A stretch of DNA of 9,080 nucleotides from Desulfovibrionaceae bacterium UBA930 (lineage in GTDB: Bacteria > Desulfobacterota > Desulfovibrionia > Desulfovibrionales > Desulfovibrionaceae), in the NCBI GenBank assembly GCA_002293605.1, contig DBDO01000142.1:1-9080 (forward strand), given 5' to 3'. Made by a program: the position numbers and the translations under genes. This document shows, piece by piece, positions 1-5,808 of the stretch (positions are counted from its first letter, which is position 1; each line of letters begins with the position of its first letter). Below the pieces are notes generated by a model. It ran no database searches. It was not told the DNA's origin and saw nothing but the letters and a program-made list of their open reading frames with translations.

Positions 1-828
1 AAGCAGAAAAATGCTGGGGTTTCTGCCATCGGTCAGGCTGACGGCAATGCTCCCGTTGGGCATATAGGTCGGGCCGATAACGGTGTTGCCGGGGAACTTG
101 ACGCGGTTGAGGGCTTTGGAGCTTACATCATACACGCCAAGGCCGTGCGAGCGCTTGTCAATATGGGTGAAGAGCACGCGGCGACCGTCCGGCGACCATG
201 TGGGGGAAAGGGCCTCGCCGTTTATATTGGTCAGTTGGCGCAAGTGGCGCCCATTGGCGCGCACGGACCAGACATCCTTCTTCTTTGCTCCGGCGCTTTT
301 GACAAAGGCCAGGGTGGAGCGGAAGAAAGAGCCGTTGCCGATGACCGCGTCAAGAAAGTCCGCGCAAAAAGTGTCGGCCACGTCCTGAAGATCGTTTTCC
401 GTACCGCCCACGGCATAGCGGTTGCCGAACATGAAGCGCCCGCCCGTAACTTCGAAACAGCGCAACTCCACCTGGGAGCCGTCAAGCCAGTTGGCGGTGA
501 TCAGCATCTGAGCCTGGGCCAGAACAAAGCGCTTCATCTCTTCGGCGGAAGGCTGGGCCCCGCTCACGCTCGCCCCGCCCGGAATGCCGCGCGCGGGGAT
601 CTCGTTAACGAAGGGCAGCACAGCCATATTGCTGGCAATGGCCTTTTGCAGCGCAGCCGCCCGTTGCGCGCTGCCCATGGGGGTTGCCTGCACGATATTG
701 ACCATGCTCTCGCCCGCGCCGACAATCTGCACGGTGTAGGAAGCGGCCTTGGCCTGTAAGGAAAAAAAACACAGCAGGCAGAGCGCTGCACAAGCAAGCC
801 GATGCAGAAAAAGTGGCGTGTATTGCAT
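1..828 (-). CDS. tolB: TolB, periplasmic beta-propeller of Tol-Pal (partial, C-terminus outside window)
   Basis: Periplasmic component of the Tol-Pal system that couples TolA to the peptidoglycan-bound lipoprotein Pal during outer-membrane constriction at division. The frame is open for 276 codons from ATG 828 to the left edge; only the N-terminal part is present. Residues 1-28 form a signal peptide (hydrophobic core LACAALCLLCFFSL, likely cleavage after QAKA). Residues 29-165 are the TolB N-terminal domain, and the first propeller blade begins near residue 185 with the typical TolB repeat signature SPTWSPDGRRVLFT (208-221). The mature N-terminus (ASYTVQIVGAGES) lies where E. coli TolB carries its TolA-binding segment. 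The start is supported by AGGA five bases upstream. It is the last tol gene seen here, 82 bases after the chimeric gene, and the 5' end (706-828) is one half of a tandem duplication. Family assignment is secure; the missing part cannot be judged. Confidence 0.93.
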   Translation of the reverse strand, partial: MQYTPLFLHRLACAALCLLCFFSLQAKAASYTVQIVGAGESMVNIVQATPMGSAQRAAALQKAIASNMAVLPFVNEIPARGIPGGASVSGAQPSAEEMKRFVLAQAQMLITANWLDGSQVELRCFEVTGGRFMFGNRYAVGGTENDLQDVADTFCADFLDAVIGNGSFFRSTLAFVKSAGAKKKDVWSVRANGRHLRQLTNINGEALSPTWSPDGRRVLFTHIDKRSHGLGVYDVSSKALNRVKFPGNTVIGPTYMPNGSIAVSLTDGRNPSIFLL

Positions 829-1237
829 GAGTTTCCTATCCTTTGGCACATGAAGGTTGCTTCGAAAGACCGACACGAAAAGGTCGCTTCACAAGCCTAC
901 CATGAAAAAACTAAAATGCAAATTCGATATCAATATTTGTCAGGTTCGGTCTGGGCGGAGGTTCCAGTTTAGCAGTGCGCGCCAGAGCGTTTTCAATCGA
1001 AGCATCAAAAAAAGGATCGCCCGAGGAACGCAGTTTGCGCACTTGGGTGATGGTGCCGTCCGGAGCAATCCGCACATTGACCAGGGTGGAGTACTGGCCG
1101 CGCTTTCTCTGGGCCGGGAAGGACCAGTTGGCCGAGATCTGTGACCGGACCATCTGCAAATAGTCTCCGAGCATGCCGAGGCCATCGGCACCGCTTTCTC
1201 CATCATCGGAACTGCCAAGAGACTTGGACAGATACGC
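706..1237 (-). repeat. Tandem duplication, copy 1 (tolB 5' end, spacer, chimera domain III)
   Basis: This unit and the one at 1238-1794 are direct, head-to-tail copies that abut exactly. Copy 1 holds the first 41 codons of tolB, the 82-base spacer and the domain III part of the chimera up to its junction (GCG at 1235-1237 on the minus strand). The match covers coding and non-coding parts alike: in the spacer I see about seven differences in some 83 aligned bases, roughly 90% identity. No insertion-sequence ends or terminal inverted repeats border the unit, so simple tandem duplication explains it. Confidence 0.85.
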
Positions 1238-1366
1238 GCTTTCGCCCGCCCCGACAATCTGCCCAGTGTAGGAAGCGCCCTTGGCCTGTGCCTGTAAAGA
1301 CAAAAAACACAGAAGACAGAGCGCTGCACGAGCAAGCCGACGCAGAAAAAGTGACGTGTACCGCAC
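911..1366 (-). CDS. Chimeric TolB-signal / TolA domain III exported protein
   Basis: A 151-residue protein that is a fusion of its two neighbours. Residues 1-43 match the TolB signal peptide and mature N-terminus (shared FLxRLAxAALCLLCFxSLQA, then ASYTxQIVGAGES). Residues 61-151 match TolA domain III (TonB_C-like) of the upstream tolA without gaps: I count 78 of 91 identical, including LVNVxIAPDGTITQVR and the shared end NIDIEFAF. The join falls near residues 43-44. It lacks the TolA membrane anchor and the long Pro/Lys/Glu linker, so it should be exported by Sec, cleaved near QAQA/KG, and remain free in the periplasm. I chose GTG 1366 because it aligns with the tolB ATG and keeps its AGGA Shine-Dalgarno spacing; an in-frame ATG at 1414 would add 16 residues. 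It sits 80 bases (from GTG) after tolA and 82 before tolB, in the same operon. The frame is intact, so it does not look like a decayed fragment. Function is unknown; modulation of, or competition with, TolA is inference. Confidence 0.85.
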   Translation of the reverse strand: MRYTSLFLRRLARAALCLLCFLSLQAQAKGASYTGQIVGAGESAYLSKSLGSSDDGESGADGLGMLGDYLQMVRSQISANWSFPAQRKRGQYSTLVNVRIAPDGTITQVRKLRSSGDPFFDASIENALARTAKLEPPPRPNLTNIDIEFAF

Positions 1367-1794
1367 GAGCTTCCTATCCTTTGGCACATGAAGCTTGCTT
1401 CGAAAGACCGGCACGAAAGGGTCGCTTCAGAGCCTACCATGAAAAACTAAAATGCAAATTCGATATCAATATTTGTCAGGTCCGGCCTGGGCGGCGGTTC
1501 CAGTTTGGCAGTACGCGCCAGGGCGTTTTCAATAGAAGCATCGTAAAAAGGATTGCCTGATGAGCGCAGCCTGCGCACCTGGGTGATGGTGCCGTCCGGA
1601 GCGATCTGCACATTGACCAGGGTGGAGTACTGGCGGCGGTTCGCCTGGGCCGGGAAGGACCAGTTGGCCTTAACCCGTGACTGGACCACCTGCAAATAGT
1701 CCCCGAGCATACCAAGGCCATCGCCGCCGCTGCCGCCCGGTCCGCTGCCGCTTTCTCCATCGCCGGAACCGCCAAGAGCCTTGGCCAGATCCGC
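1238..1794 (-). repeat. Tandem duplication, copy 2 (chimera 5' end, spacer, tolA domain III)
   Basis: Partner of 706-1237. It holds the TolB-like signal and N-terminus of the chimera, the spacer, and the end of tolA up to the codons for about DLAKALG, where chimera and tolA stop matching. The length differs from copy 1 mainly because tolA has extra Gly/Ser codons in its hinge, while the chimera has two extra codons in its signal region (QAQAKG against QAKA). The spacer repeats the tolB Shine-Dalgarno context AAAGGATAGGAA. Confidence 0.85.
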
Positions 1795-2418
1795 AAGATC
1801 CTTGTCTATGCTGCCGCCGCTACGCTCTTTATCTTTGCCGCGCGCCGTACCCGAACCACTGCGGACCCCGGTAGGGGTACCGGTTCGTTTAGCCAAATCG
1901 CGCAATTCTTTATCTATGTCAACCTTTTGTGAGTCTTTTTCTTTAACGGGCGTTTTTTCTGCGGGCTTTGGCTGTTCCGTATCCTTTGGCTTCACAGGCT
2001 CTTTGGCAGGGGCCTTTTCTTTTTCCTGCTCTTTCGCCTTTTCCGGCTCCTTGGGAATGGGGATGGCCTCACTTTTCTCCGGCAGAGTCTCCGCAGGTTT
2101 TTGCACCGCCTTTAGCTCGGGCGGCGGCGGCACATGGATGGGGTTTTCCACCTGGGCCACACTTTTGGGCTGCACCGGCTCCTGCGCCTTCGGGGTCTGC
2201 TGTGCCTGCTCCTGTCTGCCCCGGGCCGCCTCGGGTATGGCCTGTCTGGCCTTGGGTACGCTTTTGCCCGGCGCGCCAAGGGTGAAGTACACGTCCACCA
2301 CCGAAGCTTTGGGGATCACAGGCACGGGGGAAGCCCCCGGCCACCAGATGATCAGCGCGGCAACGCCCAGGTGCAGGCATAAAGAGAGCAGAAAGCTCGG
2401 CAGGCGCTCAAAATCCAC
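1447..2418 (-). CDS. tolA: TolA, trans-periplasmic Tol-Pal protein
   Basis: Inner-membrane-anchored protein that carries TolQR energy across the periplasm to TolB and Pal. The 323 residues show the three-part TolA/TonB layout. There is one N-terminal membrane segment (about 8-27, FLLSLCLHLGVAALIIWW). A long Pro/Lys/Glu/Gln-rich linker follows (about 50-200) with many KEP/EKAK/KPK repeats, then a Gly/Ser-rich hinge (216-233). The C-terminal domain III of TonB_C type (about 234-323) contains NWSFPAQ, LVNVQIAPDGTITQVRRLRSSG and ASIENALARTAKLEPPP. The start is GTG, 6 bases after the tolR stop, with GGAG upstream, so coupled translation is likely. It is shorter than E. coli TolA (421 residues) because of a shorter linker. 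The 3' third is inside a tandem duplication that gave rise to the following chimeric gene. A TonB-like protein is the alternative name, but position after tolQR and before tolB favours TolA. Confidence 0.9.
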   Translation of the reverse strand: MDFERLPSFLLSLCLHLGVAALIIWWPGASPVPVIPKASVVDVYFTLGAPGKSVPKARQAIPEAARGRQEQAQQTPKAQEPVQPKSVAQVENPIHVPPPPELKAVQKPAETLPEKSEAIPIPKEPEKAKEQEKEKAPAKEPVKPKDTEQPKPAEKTPVKEKDSQKVDIDKELRDLAKRTGTPTGVRSGSGTARGKDKERSGGSIDKDLADLAKALGGSGDGESGSGPGGSGGDGLGMLGDYLQVVQSRVKANWSFPAQANRRQYSTLVNVQIAPDGTITQVRRLRSSGNPFYDASIENALARTAKLEPPPRPDLTNIDIEFAF

Positions 2419-2424
2419 GGGCTC

Positions 2425-2934
2425 TCAGCTCCTGCCCTGTCTTGCGCCGGGGGAAGGCATGCCCGGTCTTCCTGTATTGGGGGCCATATTCGGGGTCGCA
2501 CCAGAAGCGGGGCCTTCAAGCGGCGCATCATCCACCCTGTCGGCCACAATGCCCATCTGCTCTATGCCAGCGGCCTTGATGCGGCCCATAACGTCAACGA
2601 CAACCCCGTAGGGAACCTCTTTGTCCGCCTGTAAAAAAAGCGCCCGACCGGGATTTTTGACCACGGTCGTCAGTTGGGCCGCCAGGGATTCAAGCCCGGT
2701 TTCAATCTCGTTCAAAAAGATGGCATTGTCCCGCCTGATGGTCAGCACCACATGATCCGTATCCGTAGGCAGGGACTCTACCGCCTGGGTCCGGGGCAGA
2801 TCCACCTCCAGGCCTTCGGTCATCATCGGGGCCGTGACCATGAAAATGATAAGCAGCACCAACATAACATCCACAAAGGGGGTCACGTTGATTTCCGCCA
2901 CAAAACCCTTGTTCTTGCCAACTGTTGCGCCCAT
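2425..2934 (-). CDS. tolR: TolR, proton-channel subunit of Tol-Pal
   Basis: ExbD/TolR-family inner-membrane protein that forms the proton path with TolQ and regulates TolA. The protein has 169 residues from ATG 2934, which is preceded by a strong GAGGAGG Shine-Dalgarno; an in-frame upstream start at 2970 has no such site. The single membrane segment (about 16-37) carries the family motif INVTPFVDVMLVLLIIFMV. Asp22 is at the place of the essential protonatable aspartate (Asp23 in E. coli). Periplasmic residues 40-142 are a typical ExbD/TolR domain ending in VMGRIKAAGIEQMGIVAD. A Pro/Gly/Met/Ala-rich tail of about 27 residues (143-169) extends beyond the usual end of the family (142 residues in E. 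coli) and looks disordered. The gene lies 71 bases after tolQ and 6 bases before tolA. Confidence 0.93.
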   Translation of the reverse strand: MGATVGKNKGFVAEINVTPFVDVMLVLLIIFMVTAPMMTEGLEVDLPRTQAVESLPTDTDHVVLTIRRDNAIFLNEIETGLESLAAQLTTVVKNPGRALFLQADKEVPYGVVVDVMGRIKAAGIEQMGIVADRVDDAPLEGPASGATPNMAPNTGRPGMPSPGARQGRS

Positions 2935-3005
2935 ACGGGCCTCCTCAAAAACTTGGGGCTGCCGTCCCAAACCCCACCTGCAAGTATCTCAAAGTGGAAC
3001 TACGC

Positions 3006-3728
3006 TTAGTAGCGAGGCTGTTCATGGGCTTGCGGGTTATTATTCACGGCCTTGGGGCCCCTGTAAACATTAAGCTCCCGTTGCACCCTGTTCAAAAACA
3101 CGCCTGCGAAATTGACCAGTTCGCCCTCTATGGTCTGCATCATGCCCAAAAAGCTGTTGTAGCCCACGGTTGCCGGAATAGCCACAAACAGGCCCACAGC
3201 CGTGGCGATCAAAGCCTCTGAAATGCCGGGAGCCACAGTGGCTATGGAGGCTGTTTTCATCTGCGCTATCTGGTGGAAGGAGTGCATAATCCCCCACACC
3301 GTGCCGAACAGCCCGATAAAAGGCGCGGTATTGGCCGCTGTGGCGAGAAAAGACACGGAAGAGCCGAGGCTGTTCATGGACTCGGTCACGCCCTGGCGCA
3401 GTGCGCGGCGCACGTTATCCGCCACTACGTCACCGGAATTGCCGGCCTCTTTGAGCCGGTTGAATTCGGCAACGCCCTGCTGGGCCACATGGTAGAGGGG
3501 CGATGAGGCATCCCCGCCGAGCGATTGGACCGCCTCGCGCAGGTCCCTTGCGTTGGTGAAGCGCTCCAGGCCTTCTTCAGCACGTCTGCGCGCCCTGGAG
3601 AGGGTAATCCACTTGTAGATGATCATGGTCCAACTGCTTATGGACATGAGCAGCAGCAGCGCCATCACCAATTGCGCCACAAGCGTGGCTTCCAGCACTA
3701 TGTCCAAAAAGCCTTTTTCAACGGCCAT
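3006..3728 (-). CDS. tolQ: TolQ, stator subunit of Tol-Pal motor
   Basis: MotA/TolQ/ExbB-family inner-membrane protein that assembles with TolR into the proton-driven motor powering TolA. It has 240 residues (E. coli 230). Three membrane segments are visible at about 16-37, 125-148 and 168-190, with a large cytoplasmic loop between the first and second. The signature GLFGTVWGIMHSF is in the second segment, and EALIATAVGLFVAIPA is in the third. Thr143 and Thr176 occupy the places of the two pore threonines known in E. coli TolQ (145 and 178). The start is ATG 3728 because AAGGAG lies 5 bases upstream; an in-frame start at 3746 would place this site inside the gene. It is the first gene of the operon, divergent from the gene at 4161. 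The short C-terminal tail is polar (NNNPQAHEQPRY). Confidence 0.95.
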   Translation of the reverse strand: MAVEKGFLDIVLEATLVAQLVMALLLLMSISSWTMIIYKWITLSRARRRAEEGLERFTNARDLREAVQSLGGDASSPLYHVAQQGVAEFNRLKEAGNSGDVVADNVRRALRQGVTESMNSLGSSVSFLATAANTAPFIGLFGTVWGIMHSFHQIAQMKTASIATVAPGISEALIATAVGLFVAIPATVGYNSFLGMMQTIEGELVNFAGVFLNRVQRELNVYRGPKAVNNNPQAHEQPRY

Positions 3729-4160
3729 ATTCTCTCCTTGGAACAAAAAATGTCCGTTTACATGTGCTCTGTGCGCTTTTGGGGTCGGGAAAGGCCTTGA
3801 AGCGGTGACGGCGGCGGGAAACGGAAAAGCGCCGGTTCGTGCGGCTATGAGGGGGCGGGCGGAAGGCCGTAGCGCCCCCTTTATACCATAGTCCTTAAAA
3901 ATTCCCGATAGTTTCTAAAAAAAATATAAAAAAAGCCAGCAAAAATATTTTTCTTTTAACTCTATGATATAGTTTAATATAATTGCAAGACACCAGCGCT
4001 GTGTGCTTCTGTTTGACGCCGCCTGCTTTTCGACACATACTGCGGCCTTCTGTTCGCGGAGCCTTGCGGGCAAAAGTCTGTCTTCACAGCCTGTGCGCCG
4101 CCAGCCGACTCTTTGAAACATTTGTCCCTTTTCGTCAAGATACAGCCGGAGAATTGCAGC
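3729..4160. other. Divergent intergenic region, AT-rich core
   Basis: These 432 bases separate the leftward tol operon from the rightward cluster and hold no convincing gene. The stretch from about 3896 to 3986 is strikingly AT-rich with A and T tracts, unlike the GC-rich surroundings, and is the likely seat of promoters in both directions. On the minus strand a TATAAA-like element (3880-3885) could serve tolQ, but I find no good -35. On the plus strand there is a clean -10 (separate entry). From about 3990 to 4160 there would be a long untranslated leader in which I recognise no riboswitch. Confidence 0.5.
3956..3983 (+). promoter_or_regulatory. Candidate sigma-70 promoter of the dual-CXXC/ahbB cluster
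   Basis: A perfect TATAAT at 3978-3983 has TTAACT (four of six consensus bases) at 3956-3961 upstream, a 16-base spacing. Transcription would start near 3990, leaving a leader of about 170 bases before the ATG at 4161. AT-rich DNA gives many chance matches, so this is only a candidate. Confidence 0.4.
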
Positions 4161-4370
4161 ATGGCCACCTGGAAGAGCCCCCCGCGCAGCGCGCAAACTA
4201 CCATAGCGTGCGCACGCTGCAAAAAACCGCTTATGGCGCGGCGCAGTTGCCATGAGGCCCGTCTGCACTGCGAAGGCTGCGGCAAAGACTACGCCATAGG
4301 GGACTATATCAAGGAGATGGACGAGGCCCTGGAGCAATTTCTGGAAGCGCTTAACTGCGACCGCGTGTAA
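4161..4370 (+). CDS. Small dual-CXXC (zinc-ribbon-like) protein
   Basis: A 69-residue cytoplasmic protein without signal or membrane segment. Two CXXC pairs (CARC at 17-20 and CEGC at 37-40), with Cys30 and His31 between them, suggest a small zinc ribbon or a redox dithiol protein. The C-terminal half (GDYIKEMDEALEQFLEAL) is acidic and helical, and a further Cys66 is near the end (NCDRV). It resembles a small dual-CXXC protein family I remember from Desulfovibrio, some members of which are selenoproteins; here all positions are cysteine codons. That match is from memory and tentative. ATG 4161 is preceded by GGAG nine bases away; an in-frame TTG at 4113 has no good ribosome site. It is followed after 20 bases by the ahbB-like gene, so the two are probably co-transcribed. 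The function is unknown. Confidence 0.75.
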   Translation: MATWKSPPRSAQTTIACARCKKPLMARRSCHEARLHCEGCGKDYAIGDYIKEMDEALEQFLEALNCDRV

Positions 4371-4390
4371 TGTAAAAAAGGAGCAGCGCC

Positions 4391-4909
4391 ATGAATATGC
4401 ATACAGCCGCGCCCGGCGCGGATAACGCGGGCAGGCCCCGAACCTTCAGCGAGCAGGAACGCGAAATCCTGCGTATCGTGCAGAAAAATATTCCCGACAG
4501 TCTGACTCCCTATGCGGATATCGCCGCAGCCGTGGGCACAGATGAAGAGAAGGTGCTGCAACTGCTCAGAGAAATGGCCCAGGATGGCTCCATCAGGCGT
4601 TTCGGCGCAAGCCTCAAACATCAGAAGGCCGGATTCGCCTACAATGCGATGGTGGCCTGGGTCGTCCGCGAGGAAGAGGCAGACGCCGCCGGGCGGGCCG
4701 CAGCCGCGCACCCGCTGATTTCCCACTGCTATTACCGCCCCTCCTCCGCTGCGGACTGGCCCTACGAGCTGTATACCATGATTCACGGACAGCGCCCGGA
4801 TGAATACAAAGAGGTGATCGAACTGCTGCGCTCCACAACCTCCCTCAGAGACTTTGCCGTGCTGGAAAGCGTTAAGGAGCTTAAAAAGATATCCATGACC
4901 TACTTCTAG
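4391..4909 (+). CDS. ahbB: Siroheme decarboxylase subunit, AhbB-type
   Basis: Member of the Lrp/AsnC-like AhbA/AhbB/NirDLGH family. The AhbAB heterodimer decarboxylates siroheme to didecarboxysiroheme in the alternative heme pathway of sulfate reducers and archaea. Residues 20-74 form the winged-helix part (REILRIVQKNIPDSLTPYADIA, then SIRRFGASLKHQ). Residues 82-172 form the ferredoxin-like part with HCYYRPS, DWPYELYTMIHG and the ending ELKKISMTYF. The RRFGASLKHQ, WPYELYTMIHG and MTYF patterns fit the beta (AhbB) subunit; AhbA typically shows RRIGG and lacks the WPYELYTMIHG block. The ATG is preceded by AAAGGAG at 7 bases, and the 172-residue length is normal. The partner ahbA and the radical-SAM genes ahbC/ahbD are not in the window. 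I remember HCYHR at the place of HCYYR in relatives, so a histidine may be replaced. A regulator role is less likely. Family is sure, subunit identity probable. Confidence 0.8.
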   Translation: MNMHTAAPGADNAGRPRTFSEQEREILRIVQKNIPDSLTPYADIAAAVGTDEEKVLQLLREMAQDGSIRRFGASLKHQKAGFAYNAMVAWVVREEEADAAGRAAAAHPLISHCYYRPSSAADWPYELYTMIHGQRPDEYKEVIELLRSTTSLRDFAVLESVKELKKISMTYF

Positions 4910-4919
4910 AGGGGCATTG

Positions 4920-5693
4920 ATGAGGGGGCTGTTTCTTCCGGGACTTGCCTCCTGGCTGCGGCGACCTTATATGTGTGAATCTGGAGCACGCATGCGCAGA
5001 TATATGCAAGGCACGCTGGATTTCGCCTGCGGCATTTACGCCGTTATCAACGCGCTGTCCCGCACGCATGGGCTGGATCTGGAAAATGCGCGAGGCATTT
5101 TTCGGGAAAGCATTCTCACGCTGTCCCAGCAAGAGGGGATATGGCTGCATTTTCTGCGCAACGAGACTGATCATTACTGGCTGGTGCGTTGGCTGCTCGG
5201 ACGCTGGTGCTGCGAGCCTCCCCGGCGTCTGGAGATCATGCAGCCTTTTTCCGACTGCCTGCAACCGCGCTCTTGCTGCTTTGACGATGCAAACATGTAT
5301 CTGCCGGAGAAGCATGAGCCAAGCGGGCCGGAGGATCTTGCAACAGCAAGGGACGAGGCGCTTGCCGTCTGGCAGGCCCTGCATACCTGGTTTACTGACG
5401 ACAGCACTGCGGCCAAAGCGGCTATTTTGCGCTTTCACAGGTTTATGCCGGGTCTTCGCCAGCCTCTTGTCTCCCATTGGACAACGGCCCATAGCGCAAA
5501 TCACGCGGCAATAGTGCTGCACGATGCAAGCGCAGAACCTGGGGCTTTGTTCACATTGGAGCGCAAAAGCCTGCTGCCACAAACGGCCGTCCCCGCTTTG
5601 CTGCGTATTGTGCCGGAATCGGTCGTTTTGCTCCGGCGCGATACAAAGGCTTGCGGCATACCCTGCCTTGACGCTCGCCCGCATAGCGGGTAG
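4920..5693 (+). CDS. Putative papain-like cysteine peptidase, uncharacterised
   Basis: A 257-residue protein without a clear signal peptide. The N-terminal block at 30-46 (QGTLDFACGIYAVINAL) matches the papain-like pattern with an oxyanion-hole Gln (Gln30) and a nucleophile Cys (Cys37) at the start of a helix. The block SHWTTAHSANHAAIVLHDAS (185-204) offers a His (His186, in an HWT context) and an Asp (Asp202) to complete a triad. This spacing resembles C39-like and other bacterial papain-fold hypothetical proteins. The middle part is rich in Trp and Cys (WLLGRWCCEP, SCCFDD) and not recognised. ATG 4920 follows AGGGG by 5 bases; a TTG directly before it is possible. It begins 10 bases after ahbB, so it is probably in one operon with it. 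Substrate and role are unknown; peptidase activity is inferred from motifs only. Confidence 0.65.
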   Translation: MRGLFLPGLASWLRRPYMCESGARMRRYMQGTLDFACGIYAVINALSRTHGLDLENARGIFRESILTLSQQEGIWLHFLRNETDHYWLVRWLLGRWCCEPPRRLEIMQPFSDCLQPRSCCFDDANMYLPEKHEPSGPEDLATARDEALAVWQALHTWFTDDSTAAKAAILRFHRFMPGLRQPLVSHWTTAHSANHAAIVLHDASAEPGALFTLERKSLLPQTAVPALLRIVPESVVLLRRDTKACGIPCLDARPHSG

Positions 5694-5808
5694 CCTGCAT
5701 CAAACGCTACTGTCGCAAGGAGCCTTATTTTCCGCTCCAGGCCCTGCTCCGGCGGCCCGCCCTTAAGCCCCCGCCGGACACCCTTGAACCTCAACAGGAG
5801 CTGTTTTT

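Noticed and set aside
145..759. 204-codon plus-strand open frame
   Set aside because: Opposite tolB, whose frame has a signal peptide and propeller motif.
911..1366. The chimera as a dead pseudogene fragment of tolA
   Set aside because: The frame is open throughout, begins with a complete signal peptide and ribosome site, and ends at the native tolA stop. Many differences from tolA are silent, so decay is not indicated.
706..1794. Mobile element or CRISPR-like array as source of the direct repeat
   Set aside because: There are only two units, they carry parts of host genes, and no transposase, terminal inverted repeats or target-site duplication are visible.
1781..2611. 276-codon plus-strand open frame rich in Ser/Gly/Phe
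   Set aside because: Antisense of the repetitive tolA linker and the tolR end; its composition mirrors the Lys/Glu/Pro codons of tolA.
4881..5684. 267-codon minus-strand open frame
   Set aside because: Shadow of the papain-like gene, with no motif and no convincing ribosome site.
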